Shown piece by piece: positions 49,800-59,726 of a stretch of DNA of 64,000 nucleotides. Source of the DNA: AP-15 sp963703745 (lineage in GTDB: Bacteria > Pseudomonadota > Alphaproteobacteria > ATCC43930 > CGMCC-115725); contig CAVPFL010000007.1 in assembly GCA_963703745.1 (NCBI GenBank), forward strand, positions 682,001-746,000. Direction: 5' to 3'. Both the position numbers and the translations under genes were made by a program. Position 1 is the first letter of the stretch; each line of letters opens with the position of its first letter. Under the pieces are notes generated by a model that did no database searches, was not told where the DNA came from, and was given only the letters and a program-made list of their open reading frames with translations.

Positions 49800-50911
49800 T
49801 GGGTCGGCAAGCGCCGATACACCCTATGGCAACGCCGGCCAAGGGCGGTCAGCATCTCATAGCCGATCGTGCCGGCATCGGCCGCCGCTGCGTCGACGCC
49901 GTAGTCTTCGTCCAATAGCTCGATGAAGCCACCCGGTCGCGCAAGCGAAGGGTCGGCGTCAGAGACGTCGAAAACGACGAGATCCATGGAAACTCGACCG
50001 AGAAGCGGAAGCCGCGCCTCCCCGAGGCGGCCCGAACCGCGATGGCTCAGCGAACGGAGCCAACCGTCCGCGTAGCCGACCGCGACGGTTGCCAAGCGGC
50101 CCGAATGGTCCATGATGTGCGCGGCACCGTAGCCAACCGACTCACCCCGGTCAACCTCGCGAATTTGCAGGATTCTTCCCTTTAGCCGAACGACTTGATG
50201 CATCGGGTTGGGGGCGCCGGGTTGCGGGTTAATACCATAGAGGGCGGCACCGGGGCGAACGAAGTCCAAGTGAAACCTCCGGCCGAGGAAAATCCCGGAC
50301 GAGGCGGCTAGGCTCGCAGGCGAGCTGACGAAGTGACAGCGCACGGAAGTAAAGCGTGCAGATTGGAGATTATTCAACGGATGCGCAGGTTGGTCGGCGC
50401 AGGCGAGGTGGCTGATAAGCGCGCGCCACCGGATTGCAGTTTGTTGCGACAGTCCATCGGCGAGCTGTTCAAACTCCCGAATGGTCAGGCCAAGGCGCGC
50501 CATCCCGGTATCGACATGGAGCATCGCCGGCAGCCCACCATGCCGCCCCGCGATCTCTGCCCAATTGGCGATCTGGCCGGGTTCGTTGAGGACGGGAACG
50601 AGGCGATGGAGGGCGAACTCCTCCGCCGACCCAGGCAAGGGTCCGTTCAGGACCGCTATCTCGCAGGAGGCCGGGAGCGTGTTGCGCAGCGCCATTCCCT
50701 CGTCGAGCGTAGCGACGAAAAAGAGTCGGCATCCCGCAGCGGCAAGGACGGTCGACACTTGTGGCGCACCCAGGCCGTACGCATCCGCCTTGACGACCGC
50801 CGCGCAACCCGCCGGTTCGACGCGCGCGGCCAGCGCCCGCCAATTCGCAACGATGCCCGCCAGATCAATCTCGGCGACGACACTCGCGCGGTTGGAAGGA
50901 TCGCTGGCCAT
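49793..50911 (-). CDS. alr: Alanine racemase
   Basis: 372 residues. The PLP lysine is Lys41 in VVKADAYGLGA; IDLAGIVANWR starts the barrel. The second catalytic residue (Tyr) lies in SVGYGAAHIM near 255, and AVGYADGWLR and VSMDLVVFDVSD are conserved C-terminal motifs. It makes D-alanine for peptidoglycan. The order dnaB-alr is conserved in alphaproteobacteria. Twenty-one bases separate it from dnaB. Confidence 0.94.
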   Translation of the reverse strand: MASDPSNRASVVAEIDLAGIVANWRALAARVEPAGCAAVVKADAYGLGAPQVSTVLAAAGCRLFFVATLDEGMALRNTLPASCEIAVLNGPLPGSAEEFALHRLVPVLNEPGQIANWAEIAGRHGGLPAMLHVDTGMARLGLTIREFEQLADGLSQQTAIRWRALISHLACADQPAHPLNNLQSARFTSVRCHFVSSPASLAASSGIFLGRRFHLDFVRPGAALYGINPQPGAPNPMHQVVRLKGRILQIREVDRGESVGYGAAHIMDHSGRLATVAVGYADGWLRSLSHRGSGRLGEARLPLLGRVSMDLVVFDVSDADPSLARPGGFIELLDEDYGVDAAAADAGTIGYEMLTALGRRCHRVYRRLPTQC

Positions 50912-50932
50912 GACTGGGCGCTGCTCGCGGGT

Positions 50933-52456
50933 TTAGCGCATCTCCGGCATGCGGTCGGGTTCGGCAAAGTCCTCGAACTTTGTCGTCTGCGCGTCGAAAC
51001 GCAGCTTGACCGTCGCGATCGGGCCATGCCGCTGCTTTGCAATGATGATCTCGCCCATGCCGTGAACTTTGCGGAACTCCTCCTGCCAGTCCTCATAACG
51101 CTTGTTGAACTTCTCATCGGGTTCGTCGGATCCGCGGGTCGGCTCACGCGACTTGTAGTATTCCTCACGGAAGATGAACATGACGACATCTGCGTCTTGC
51201 TCGATCGAGCCTGATTCACGCAAGTCGGCGAGCATCGGTCGCTTATCGTCGCGCAGTTCGACGGCACGCGACAGCTGAGACAACGCCAGCACGGGGACAT
51301 TGAGTTCCTTCGCGAGCGCCTTTAATCCTCGTGTAATATCCGACACCTCCTGTACTCGGTTTTCGTTGGCGCGGACTTGGCTGGAAGGCCGCAGAAGCTG
51401 CAGATAGTCGACGATGATCAAACCGAGCCCTTGCTGGCGCATCAGCCGTCTAGATCGGGTGCGCAAGGCAGAGATCGTCAACGCCGGCGTGTCGTCGATG
51501 AACAGCCGCATCCCCGCTAACAGTTGGCTGGCTCGGACAAATTTGTCGAAATCTCCGTGGCTGATATCGCCGCGTCGAATGCGGTCCGAAGAGACACCCG
51601 TCTCCTCCGCGAGGATCCGGGTGGCGAGCTGTTCCGCCGACATCTCGAGCGAAAAAAAGCCCACTATCGCTCCATCCTCAACGATCGTGCGGCCGTCGGG
51701 GGCGTGCGTGGGTTTGTAAGCTTTCGCTGCATTAAACGCGATGTTGGTGGCAAGTGCCGTCTTTCCCATCGCCGTTCTTCCCGCGAGGATCAGAAGGTCT
51801 GACGGGTGTAGCCCCCCGAGCTTTTGATCGAGATCGAAAAATCCGGTTGCCACTCCGACCGTCTTGCCACTGCGTTTGAACGCCGCCTCGGCGTTGTTGA
51901 TGGCGTTTGTTAGCGCAGCCCCAAAGGCGCGAAACCCGCCCTCCAACTGGCCCACGGTGGCGAGATCGAAGAGCCTCTTTTCCGCACGTTCGATTTGCTC
52001 GCGGGCTGGATCGTCGAGATCTTGGCGGAAGGCGTCATTGACCACATCCTCGCCAAGTGTGATCAGCTCCCGCCGTTGGTAGAGATCATGGATAATTCTT
52101 CCGTAGTCATCAGCGTTGATGATCGTGACGGCTGAGTTGGCAAGCTGAATTAGATATTGAGCTCCCCCGATTTCTGTCAGCGCTCCGTCCTGATCGAACA
52201 GGTTCTTGAGTGTCACCGGATTGGCAATCTGGCCCCGCTCGATCAGCTTGCCGATTGCTGCGAAGATCCGGCCGTGCACGGCATAACCAAAGTGCTCCGG
52301 ATGGAGAAACTCCGACACTCGGGAATAGGCCGAATTGCTGATCAGTAGTGCACCGAGAAGGTGCTGCTCAGCATCGTTGTTGTAGGGTGGCGTGCGAATA
52401 AGCTCGGGGTCGGCAGCGCGCAGCGGAGTGACCCGAGACGTCGTGCTTGTTTCCAT
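50933..52456 (-). CDS. dnaB: Replicative DNA helicase DnaB
   Basis: The start at 52456 gives 507 residues beginning METSTTSRVTPLRAADPELIRTPPYNND (given in part). An earlier start six codons upstream is possible. The N-terminal domain (YNNDAEQHLLGALLI) precedes the RecA-like core with Walker A GRTAMGKTALA, the DnaB motif IIVDYLQLLRPS and LSQLSRAVELRDDKRPMLADLRESGSIEQDADVV. It is the fork helicase. It is transcribed with the downstream alr. Intact. Confidence 0.95.
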   Translation of the reverse strand: METSTTSRVTPLRAADPELIRTPPYNNDAEQHLLGALLISNSAYSRVSEFLHPEHFGYAVHGRIFAAIGKLIERGQIANPVTLKNLFDQDGALTEIGGAQYLIQLANSAVTIINADDYGRIIHDLYQRRELITLGEDVVNDAFRQDLDDPAREQIERAEKRLFDLATVGQLEGGFRAFGAALTNAINNAEAAFKRSGKTVGVATGFFDLDQKLGGLHPSDLLILAGRTAMGKTALATNIAFNAAKAYKPTHAPDGRTIVEDGAIVGFFSLEMSAEQLATRILAEETGVSSDRIRRGDISHGDFDKFVRASQLLAGMRLFIDDTPALTISALRTRSRRLMRQQGLGLIIVDYLQLLRPSSQVRANENRVQEVSDITRGLKALAKELNVPVLALSQLSRAVELRDDKRPMLADLRESGSIEQDADVVMFIFREEYYKSREPTRGSDEPDEKFNKRYEDWQEEFRKVHGMGEIIIAKQRHGPIATVKLRFDAQTTKFEDFAEPDRMPEMR

Positions 52457-52531
52457 TCGGCCGTAACATAGCACTCGTCTGCTGCCACGCGGCTGGGAAT
52501 ACGATTCACACCTTGTGGATATCGGGGAAGA

Positions 52532-53758
52532 TCAGGCTGCCCGGTCGGAAGCGGCGCTGTGCTCGCGCTCCCAGTCCAACATATAGTCCCGGGTTATTGG
52601 TACCGAATCGATCGCTTTTGTGAGCTGCATCTGGAAGACCATGCACCCGCCGCGCCGGAATGCCACTTCGGAGCCGACCAGGTACATCTCCCACATCCGG
52701 CAGAAGCGCTCGTCATAGATCCTGCGCACACGGTCGCGATTCCGCTCGAATCGATGGCGCCAGAATTTGAGTGTCTCGGCATAATGCAGCCGCAGGATCT
52801 CGATGTCGGTGATCCACAGTTTCGACCGTTCGACCGCCGGGACCACTTCTGAGAGCGCCGGAAAGTAGCCGCCGGGAAAGATATATTTGCGGATCCACGG
52901 GTGCGTCGAGCCCGGCCCGTCCATGCGGCCGATCGAATGCAGCAACGCCACCCCATCCGGCGCCAGCAGAGACTTCAGTTGGGTGAAGAATGCGTTGTAA
53001 TGATTGATTCCCACATGTTCGAACATGCCGACCGAGACGATTCGATCGTAATGCCCGAGTTCATCGCGGTAATCACGCAGGTGGAATCGGACGCGATCGG
53101 ACAGCCCCGCCGCCGCCGCGCGGCGCACCGCCGTGTTGTGTTGCTCGGTCGAGAGCGTCAGACCGGTCACATCGGCGCCGCATTCCCTCGCAAGGTAGAG
53201 CGCGAGGCCGCCCCAACCCGAGCCGATGTCGAGCACCCTTTGTCCCGGGCGTATCTGCAACTTGGCCGCTATATGTCGCTTCTTGTTGAGCTGGGCGCTG
53301 TCAAGGTCGTCGCTGCCGTCATAGAAGTAGGCGCAGGAATATTGACGGTCCTGGTCGAGGAACAGCTCGTACAGCTGGTCAGACAAGTCATAATGGTGGG
53401 CTGCGTTCTCCCGGGCGCGCGATACCGGATTGTATTGACGCAACCGACGTAGTGGGGCGACCGAACCGTTCAGGAGACGCCCGAGAAATCCCTCAGGCAA
53501 GCTGTCGAGATTGGTCGCCAGAAGGTCGATCAAATCGTAGAGGCTGCCCTCCTCGATTGTCAGCGTCCCATCCATATACGCCTCGGGTAGGAAAAGACGC
53601 GGTCTGATAAGAAGTTTCCAGTGTAACGAAGAGTCGTGGAACCTGACTGCGACGTTCGCCCCGGCGGAGCCCTCGAAAACATTGGACCGTCCGCGGGCAT
53701 CGACAACGCGAAGGTGACCGGTGGTGATTAGTCGCTCGAACAGGCGCGTCAGCAGCAT
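52532..53758 (-). CDS. cfa: Cyclopropane-fatty-acyl-phospholipid synthase
   Basis: 408 residues. The N-terminal lipid-binding region contains PRLFLPEAYMDGTLTIEEGSLYDLI. The SAM motif VLDIGSGWGGLALYLA is near 168. GLTLSTEQHNTA, YDRIVSVGMFEHVG, the catalytic-site segment ENAAHHYDLSDQLYELFLD, and HSIGR follow. The enzyme adds a methylene bridge to unsaturated acyl chains of membrane phospholipids. It sits between rplI and dnaB, where its presence is not universal. Confidence 0.93.
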   Translation of the reverse strand: MLLTRLFERLITTGHLRVVDARGRSNVFEGSAGANVAVRFHDSSLHWKLLIRPRLFLPEAYMDGTLTIEEGSLYDLIDLLATNLDSLPEGFLGRLLNGSVAPLRRLRQYNPVSRARENAAHHYDLSDQLYELFLDQDRQYSCAYFYDGSDDLDSAQLNKKRHIAAKLQIRPGQRVLDIGSGWGGLALYLARECGADVTGLTLSTEQHNTAVRRAAAAGLSDRVRFHLRDYRDELGHYDRIVSVGMFEHVGINHYNAFFTQLKSLLAPDGVALLHSIGRMDGPGSTHPWIRKYIFPGGYFPALSEVVPAVERSKLWITDIEILRLHYAETLKFWRHRFERNRDRVRRIYDERFCRMWEMYLVGSEVAFRRGGCMVFQMQLTKAIDSVPITRDYMLDWEREHSAASDRAA

Positions 53759-53794
53759 CGTGACGGGCTAGCAAGGAGGGTGAGGGGTTGATCC

Positions 53795-54376
53795 TCACCC
53801 GGCGCGGGCCCCTCCCTCTTCCCGCCGGCCGGATGGGCTTTCTGTGACGATCAATTCGGCCTGGGTTTCTTCTTCGTCCCGCCGGCGAAGCGGGTCGATT
53901 CCTTTGGCTTGCATTTCAGCCTCCTCCGCAGACCGGGCGACATTGGCTGTGATCGCCACCGACACTTCCGGGTGCAACACGATGCTCACGGAATGAAGCC
54001 CTAAGCTCTTGATCGGCCTCTCCAGAACGACTTGGCGCTTCTCGATCGTGAAACCTGCTTTGCTAACCGCCTCGGCGATGTCTCGAGCGGAAACCGAACC
54101 GTAAAGTTGTCCGCTTTCGCCAGCCTGGCGAACGATAATAACGCTCAGCCCCCCGAGCTTGCCACTGATTTCCGTCGCCTCTGACTTGCGATGCAGATTA
54201 TTCGCTTCGAGCTGGGTACGCTGGCTCTCGAAATAAGCGAGGTTCTCCCTCGTCGCACGCAGAGCCTTTTTCTGAGGCAAGAGATAATTGCGCGCGAAAC
54301 CAGGCTTCACCTTCACGCGCTGGCCCATCTGGCCCAGCTTGGCGACCCGCTCGAGCAGGATCAAATCAACCAACAT
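53795..54376 (-). CDS. rplI: 50S ribosomal protein L9
   Basis: 193 residues from ATG 54376, which has GGAGG seven bases upstream; a start four codons earlier lacks a site. The N-terminal RNA-binding domain is MLVDLILLERVAKLGQMGQRV, with the conserved GFARNYLLPQKKA. A long helix then links to the C-terminal domain (GQLYGSVSARDIAEAV). The acidic, low-complexity C-terminal extension is typical of alphaproteobacterial L9. The start overlaps the end of the DUF2232 gene by 11 bases. Confidence 0.95.
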   Translation of the reverse strand: MLVDLILLERVAKLGQMGQRVKVKPGFARNYLLPQKKALRATRENLAYFESQRTQLEANNLHRKSEATEISGKLGGLSVIIVRQAGESGQLYGSVSARDIAEAVSKAGFTIEKRQVVLERPIKSLGLHSVSIVLHPEVSVAITANVARSAEEAEMQAKGIDPLRRRDEEETQAELIVTESPSGRREEGGARAG

Positions 54377-55310
54377 TCTTTCCTCCAACAGACCGAGGCA
54401 GGCGAATATGCCGCCGAAGCCCGAGCGAAGTGTCGAGCAAACCCAGGAGGATGACCACCAGCAGCGGCCAGCCGAACAGACCTGTCAGGACGTACACTCC
54501 AACGAGCGGGACGGCTGGGCGGGAAAACCGGCGCGCAATCGTGTGAAGCACGGCCAGTCCCGCGAGGCAGAAGGGGACGGTCAGGATGATGATCACGTTG
54601 ACGCCGACAAAGCGCATCGTCCCGCCGAGCCCCGTGGCGGTCGCAGCCAACAGCAGAAGCACGAGAAACCATCTCGGAAGCTCGAGCGCGGCGAGGGCGG
54701 GAGAAGGCCGCCAGCCTACTCCGAAACGCGTCAGCAACCCCTGAGCGAGACTGCCGTTGGTCAGCGTCATCACCATCCAAGACGCGACGATGATGCCAGG
54801 CAGGATCATCGCAAGGAGGCCGGCTAGCTCATTGCGTCCGGGGGTCCTCTCGTCGAAAAGGCGGTCAAGCGCCGGCGCCAGGGTCTCTTGCACCGCCGCC
54901 TGGATCTCATCCGCGCCGCCGAGTAGCAGTAGGGTGATCATGATCGCGGTCAAACCCAGGCCGGTCAGCCAAGCTGTAAGCAAGCCCGGCGGATACCACT
55001 CGATAGCACCATCAACTCCGGTACGCGCTAGTAAGGCCTGGCGGACCAGCAGAATCACCGGGACGGCGTTCAACGCCGCAAACATAATCACCGCAATGAC
55101 GTTGCCGGCTATCAGCAACATCAGCGACGCGGTGAGTCCCGCCAGCGCAGCAGCCGACACACCGCCCCACAACCCACCCATAAAGAGCGGCAGCTGAGAG
55201 AGGTAGACGAGGATTAGCGAACCGGGTGTTCCGCCCAACGGAACAAGGTATGGACAAGCGCCGAGCGCTCCGCACAGCGTCGCAACTCCGGCAACCGCCA
55301 ACCGACCCAT
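54366..55310 (-). CDS. DUF2232 family membrane protein
   Basis: 314 residues with eight to nine membrane helices. It begins MGRLAVAGVATLCGALGACPYLVPLGG and has the family pattern in ELPRWFLVLLLLAATATGLG and LAGLAVLHTIARR. DUF2232 proteins lie between rpsR and rplI in alphaproteobacteria, as here, and their function is unknown. It overlaps rplI, so the levels of the two are probably linked. Confidence 0.86.
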   Translation of the reverse strand: MGRLAVAGVATLCGALGACPYLVPLGGTPGSLILVYLSQLPLFMGGLWGGVSAAALAGLTASLMLLIAGNVIAVIMFAALNAVPVILLVRQALLARTGVDGAIEWYPPGLLTAWLTGLGLTAIMITLLLLGGADEIQAAVQETLAPALDRLFDERTPGRNELAGLLAMILPGIIVASWMVMTLTNGSLAQGLLTRFGVGWRPSPALAALELPRWFLVLLLLAATATGLGGTMRFVGVNVIIILTVPFCLAGLAVLHTIARRFSRPAVPLVGVYVLTGLFGWPLLVVILLGLLDTSLGLRRHIRLPRSVGGKNVG

Positions 55311-55332
55311 GCCGATTCTCGATGCACGCTAG

Positions 55333-55599
55333 CTATTTCACCATGTAGGGGAGCAGGCCGAGGAATCGCGCCCGCTTGATAGCCTGAGCAAGCTCGCGTT
55401 GCTTCTTGGTCGAAACGGCAGTGATCCGGCTCGGCACGATCTTGCCGCGCTCAGAGACGAAGCGCTGCAACAGCTTGATATCCTTGTAGTCGATCTTTGG
55501 CGCGTTCGGACCCGAAAACGGGCAGGATTTCCGACGTCTGAAGAAGGGGCGGCGAGCCGCCGGCACTCGCGCGGACCCACTTGGCGATTGACTCTCCAT
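55333..55599 (-). CDS. rpsR: 30S ribosomal protein S18
   Basis: 88 residues. RPFFRRRKSCPFSGPNAPKIDYKD, then LLQRFVSERGKIVPSRITAVSTKKQRELAQAIKRARFLGLLPYM is the S18 sequence (given in parts). The ATG follows directly after the rpsF stop codon with no gap, so ribosomes probably continue from one to the other. Confidence 0.96.
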   Translation of the reverse strand: MESQSPSGSARVPAARRPFFRRRKSCPFSGPNAPKIDYKDIKLLQRFVSERGKIVPSRITAVSTKKQRELAQAIKRARFLGLLPYMVK

Positions 55600-56055
55600 T
55601 TACGCCTCCACCGGTTCCGGGAGCGCGCGGTCGACTCGGTCTGTACTAGGAGACCGTTCGGTGACCCCCTCACGCCCTTCGCCAAAGCGCTCGCGCTCAC
55701 CGGAGCCGCGCCGCTGACGATCATCCCGGCTGCCGCGGCTCTGCATGATCACCGAAGGTCCCTCGTCGAGCGCGCTGACCCGAATCGTGAGATAGCGGAT
55801 CACATCTTCATTGATGCGCATGGTCCGCTCGAGTTCGGCGATCGCGGTCGCCGGCGCATCGATATTTAATAGGATGTAATGGCCCTTTCGGTTCTTCCTC
55901 ATCCGATATGCCAGATTCCGCAACCCCCAATATTCGCGCTTCTTGACCTCGCCGCCGCTGTCGGTAATGAGTTGGGTGAAGGTGTCGGCGAGGGCGTCGA
56001 CCTGCGCGCCGGAAATGTCCTGGCGGGCGATGAATATGTTCTCGTACAGAGCCAT
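55600..56055 (-). CDS. rpsF: 30S ribosomal protein S6
   Basis: 151 residues. MALYENIFIARQDISGAQVDAL, GLRNLAYRMRKNRKGHYILLN and RTMRINEDVIRYLTIRV are the conserved S6 elements; the C-terminal tail is Arg/Glu-rich and variable. First gene of the rpsF-rpsR-DUF2232-rplI group. The 196 bases to the divergent fabD should hold both promoters. Confidence 0.95.
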   Translation of the reverse strand: MALYENIFIARQDISGAQVDALADTFTQLITDSGGEVKKREYWGLRNLAYRMRKNRKGHYILLNIDAPATAIAELERTMRINEDVIRYLTIRVSALDEGPSVIMQSRGSRDDRQRRGSGERERFGEGREGVTERSPSTDRVDRALPEPVEA

Positions 56056-56251
56056 GCCAGCAAAGATCCCTTGTGGCTAGTAATGGCCCGGTGGACATGC
56101 CAAACGGGCTGAGCCGGCCTTGGCCGGCAAGGGTGAGGGGGCACTATACAGGAAGCGATCCGCGGCACAAGATAGCCGCCGCATTCTGCCCGGTAGACTT
56201 ATTGCTGCCTCGCGGATGCCCGCATGATTGGGATTGGTGGAAGCGTTCCGA

Positions 56252-57202
56252 ATGAAGCGAGCATTCGTCTTTCCGGGACAGGGGTCGCAGGTGGTCGGCA
56301 TGGGACAGAGCCTCGCCGAGGCCTTTCCCGCGGCGCGCCATCTCTTCGACGAGGTTGACGAGACGTTGTCACAATCTCTTTCCCTCTTGATGTTCGAGGG
56401 ACCCGAAAGCGACCTCACTCTGACCGAAAACGCTCAACCCGCTCTGCTAGCAGCGAGCCTGGCAGTGATTCGGGTACTCGAGACCGAAGGCGGGCTGGTG
56501 TTCGGCCGACATGTCGCATATGTCGCGGGACATTCTCTTGGCGAATACTCGGCATTGGCGGCGGCACGTGGGGTCACGGTCGCCGATGCCGTGCGTCTCG
56601 TAAAGCTCCGCGGGCGGGCGATGCAGAGGGCTGTACCGCTCGGCGAGGGGGCGATGGCGGCGCTGCTCGGCCTCGATCTCGAGGAGGCCCAAGCGGTGGT
56701 GGTCGAGGCGGTTAGAAGCCAGCCCGACGAGATTTGTGCTGTAGCAAACGACAATGCTCCGGGTCAGGTCGTTGTCAGCGGTCACCACCAAGCCATCGAG
56801 CGGGCGATTGCGATAGCCCGCGAGCGGGGCGCTCGTCGGTCTATTATCCTCCCGGTCAGCGCTCCCTTCCATTCCCCGCTGATGGCGCCGGCCGCCAAAG
56901 CAATGGAGAAGGCGCTCGACGAGACGGCGTTACGCCCGCCCCTGGTGCCGCTGGTCGCCAACCTGTCAGCTTCCGCGATCAGCGACCCTGCGGAGGTGAA
57001 ACATCTACTCGTAGGACAGGTTACGGCAATGGTGCGATGGCGCGAGTGCGTGCAGTACCTCAAGACGGTCGAGGTCGAGGAAATCGCCGAAATCGGAACA
57101 GGGCGCGTGTTGACCGGTCTCTGCCGGCGGATCGACCCCAACTTACCAGCACGTGCCGTCTGCACACCGGCAGAGGTGGACGCCTTTATGAAGGCGTTAT
57201 GA
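56252..57202 (+). CDS. fabD: Malonyl-CoA:ACP transacylase FabD
   Basis: 316 residues from ATG 56252; a start eight codons earlier adds residues outside the family alignment. FVFPGQGSQVVGMG begins the fold. The nucleophile is Ser95 in GHSLGEYSAL, and the catalytic His lies in SAPFHSPLM. The enzyme loads malonate onto ACP for fatty-acid synthesis. It begins the fabD-fabG-acpP-fabF block on the plus strand. Confidence 0.95.
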   Translation: MKRAFVFPGQGSQVVGMGQSLAEAFPAARHLFDEVDETLSQSLSLLMFEGPESDLTLTENAQPALLAASLAVIRVLETEGGLVFGRHVAYVAGHSLGEYSALAAARGVTVADAVRLVKLRGRAMQRAVPLGEGAMAALLGLDLEEAQAVVVEAVRSQPDEICAVANDNAPGQVVVSGHHQAIERAIAIARERGARRSIILPVSAPFHSPLMAPAAKAMEKALDETALRPPLVPLVANLSASAISDPAEVKHLLVGQVTAMVRWRECVQYLKTVEVEEIAEIGTGRVLTGLCRRIDPNLPARAVCTPAEVDAFMKAL

Positions 57203-57229
57203 GCTTCGGAAGCCCGTCATTCGCTCGTG

Positions 57230-57967
57230 ATGTTCGATCTATCAGGTCAGACCGCTCTGGTGACCGGAGCCTCCGGCGGAATCGGCGGCGCGATTGCCAG
57301 GGCGTTGCACCGCCAGGGCGCGCAGGTGATGGTTGCCGGCACGCGGCGCGAAGCGCTGAGCACGCTCGCAAACGAACTTGGCGAGGGCACTCACATCGGG
57401 TTGGCCGACCTCATCGACCCGGCCGCGGCAGATCGGCTGGTCAAGGATGCCGAGTCGGCAATGAGACGAATCGACATTCTCGTCAACAATGCGGGCATCA
57501 CCCGCGACCGGCTGGCTCTGCGAATGGATGACGAAAGCTGGCAGGCTGTCATCGAGGTCAATCTAACCTCCGCCTTCCGGCTGATTCGTGCGGCTCTGCG
57601 CGGCATGATACGGCGCCGTCACGGTCGGGTGATCGGGGTGACCTCGGTCGTCGCGGTCACCGGCAACGCGGGACAGGCAAACTATGCGGCCGCGAAGGCC
57701 GCGATGATCGGCATGTCGAAATCGATCGCAGCCGAAGTTGCAGGACACGGCATCACCGTCAATTGCATAGCGCCCGGTGCGATCACAACCGCGATGACGG
57801 AGAGGCTGACGGCTGAGCAGCGCGCGCGGCTGCTCGGAGCGATACCCGCCGGACGGTTTGGAGCGCCCGAAGACGTCGCCGCCGCCGCCATCTTCCTCGC
57901 GAGCCGCGAGGCTGGCTATGTCACCGGTCAAACTTTGCACGTCAACGGCGGCATGGCCATGGTATAG
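57230..57967 (+). CDS. fabG: 3-oxoacyl-ACP reductase FabG
   Basis: 245 residues from ATG 57230; a GTG codon lies directly before it. NADPH motif TGASGGIGGAIA, NNAG in DILVNNAGITRD, and the catalytic Ser-Tyr-Lys set in GVTSVVAVTGNAGQANYAAAKAAMIG. It reduces the keto group formed by FabF. Twenty-seven bases follow fabD. Intact. Confidence 0.95.
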   Translation: MFDLSGQTALVTGASGGIGGAIARALHRQGAQVMVAGTRREALSTLANELGEGTHIGLADLIDPAAADRLVKDAESAMRRIDILVNNAGITRDRLALRMDDESWQAVIEVNLTSAFRLIRAALRGMIRRRHGRVIGVTSVVAVTGNAGQANYAAAKAAMIGMSKSIAAEVAGHGITVNCIAPGAITTAMTERLTAEQRARLLGAIPAGRFGAPEDVAAAAIFLASREAGYVTGQTLHVNGGMAMV

Positions 57968-58135
57968 ACCGCGATGCCCGGCCGCGACCTTAGCTGAACT
58001 GGCATGCCTGGTGAATTCGTGTTATGTGACGCCCGCCTTCAGCGCGGCCCGCCGTGGCGACACGGCGACTTCGGATGGCGCCGAGAAACTCTGTGCCGAA
58101 GCGACTTTTAGGCAATCCAGCGAGGAAAAGAACGG

Positions 58136-58369
58136 ATGAGTGACGTCAACGATCGGGTCAAAAAGATCGTAGTCGAGCATTTAGGCGTCGACGAGTCGAA
58201 GGTGACTGAAAATGCCAGTTTCATCGACGATCTTGGCGCCGACAGCCTCGACACGGTCGAGCTCGTAATGGCCTTTGAGGAGGAATTCGGGTGCGAGATC
58301 CCGGATGATGCTGCCGAAAAGATCGTGACGGTCAAGGATGCGGTCAACTTCATCGAATTGCACAGCTGA
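58136..58369 (+). CDS. acpP: Acyl carrier protein
   Basis: 77 residues, acidic. The phosphopantetheine serine is Ser37 in GADSLDTVELVM. AGGAA lies about ten bases before the ATG. It carries growing acyl chains. The 168-base gap from fabG probably contains its own promoter, as acpP usually needs high expression. Confidence 0.97.
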   Translation: MSDVNDRVKKIVVEHLGVDESKVTENASFIDDLGADSLDTVELVMAFEEEFGCEIPDDAAEKIVTVKDAVNFIELHS

Positions 58370-58463
58370 GCCCTTGAACTTCCGCCACTTCCGGACCCGC
58401 TTTCTCCGGGTCATATGCGTCGGCACCTGACCGATCGTCCATTCGGCAACTAGTGAGAACGGG

Positions 58464-59726
58464 ATGCGGCGCGTTGTTGTGACAGGTATGGGGCTGGTGA
58501 CCCCCCTGGGCATCGGCCTCGAACGGAACTGGAGCAGCCTCACTGAGGGCGAATCCGGTATCCGCGCAATCCAGTCAATGGAGGTATCGGACCTGCCGTC
58601 AAAGATAGCGGGCCAAGTGCCACGAGGTGACACCGCGTCGGGACTGTTCAACGCTGATGATTGGGTTGCGCCCAAGGATCAGCGCAAGATGGATGGATTT
58701 ATCATCTTTGCGCTGGCTGCTGCAGCTCAGGCGGTAGAGGACGCCGGTTGGCTCCCGAACAGTGAGGAGGCCTGTGAGCGCACCGGCGTCATGATCGGTT
58801 CCGGGATCGGGGGACTCCCGGGGATCGCCGAAGGGGCTGTGACCGTGCACGAGCGCGGCCCACGCCGCCTGACGCCGTTTTTCATCCCGGCCAATCTGAT
58901 CAACCTCGCCTCGGGTCATGTCTCCATCCGCTACGGGTTCACAGGTCCGAACCATGCCGTAGTCACCGCTTGCTCGAGCGGAGCGCATGCGATCGGCGAT
59001 GCGGCGCGGCTGATCATGCTCGACGACGCCGATGTGATGGTGTGCGGCGGTACCGAGGCGGCTATCTGCCGGTTGGGTCTCGCCGGCTTTGCCGCGGCAC
59101 GGGCGCTCTCGACGGGGTTCAATCACGATCCGCCGCGGGCTTCGCGTCCCTGGGACCGGGAACGCGACGGGTTCGTGATGGGCGAGGGGGCCGGGATTCT
59201 CGTCCTCGAGGAACACGCCCACGCGAAGCGGCGTGGGGCGAAGATCTATGCCGAGGTGATCGGCTACGGCATGTCTTCGGACGCCTTTCATCTGACCGCT
59301 CCTTCCGAGGATGGTAAAGGCGCCTGTCGGTCGATGCGTAACGCCCTAAAGCGCGCTGGTCTCGCACCAGACAAAATCGACTACATCAATGCCCACGGTA
59401 CATCGACCCCGCTGGGTGACGAGGTCGAACTCGGCGCCGTCAAGCGGGTGTTCGGCGGGCACGCCTACGAACTGTCGATGTCCTCGACGAAATCGGCGAT
59501 AGGACATCTGCTCGGCGCCGCCGGGAGCGTTGAAGCAATTTTTTCGATCCTCGCCATTCGCGACGGGGTGGTCCCGCCGACCCTGAACCTAGATAACCCG
59601 TCTCCGTCCTGCGACATCGATCTGGTGCCAAAGCATGCAAAGCGGCGCGAGGTGCGCTACGTGCTTTCCAATTCTTTCGGCTTTGGCGGGACGAATGCGT
59701 CTTTGATCTTCGCCGGCCCCCCTTGA
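58464..59726 (+). CDS. fabF: 3-oxoacyl-ACP synthase II FabF
   Basis: 420 residues. The catalytic Cys170 is in VTACSSGAHAIG. The two histidines are in NAHGTSTPLGD (about 310) and KSAIGHLLGAAG (about 347), and the C-terminal end is SNSFGFGGTNASL. The enzyme extends acyl-ACP. In many alphaproteobacteria mltG follows; here yicC follows directly. Confidence 0.96.
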   Translation: MRRVVVTGMGLVTPLGIGLERNWSSLTEGESGIRAIQSMEVSDLPSKIAGQVPRGDTASGLFNADDWVAPKDQRKMDGFIIFALAAAAQAVEDAGWLPNSEEACERTGVMIGSGIGGLPGIAEGAVTVHERGPRRLTPFFIPANLINLASGHVSIRYGFTGPNHAVVTACSSGAHAIGDAARLIMLDDADVMVCGGTEAAICRLGLAGFAAARALSTGFNHDPPRASRPWDRERDGFVMGEGAGILVLEEHAHAKRRGAKIYAEVIGYGMSSDAFHLTAPSEDGKGACRSMRNALKRAGLAPDKIDYINAHGTSTPLGDEVELGAVKRVFGGHAYELSMSSTKSAIGHLLGAAGSVEAIFSILAIRDGVVPPTLNLDNPSPSCDIDLVPKHAKRREVRYVLSNSFGFGGTNASLIFAGPP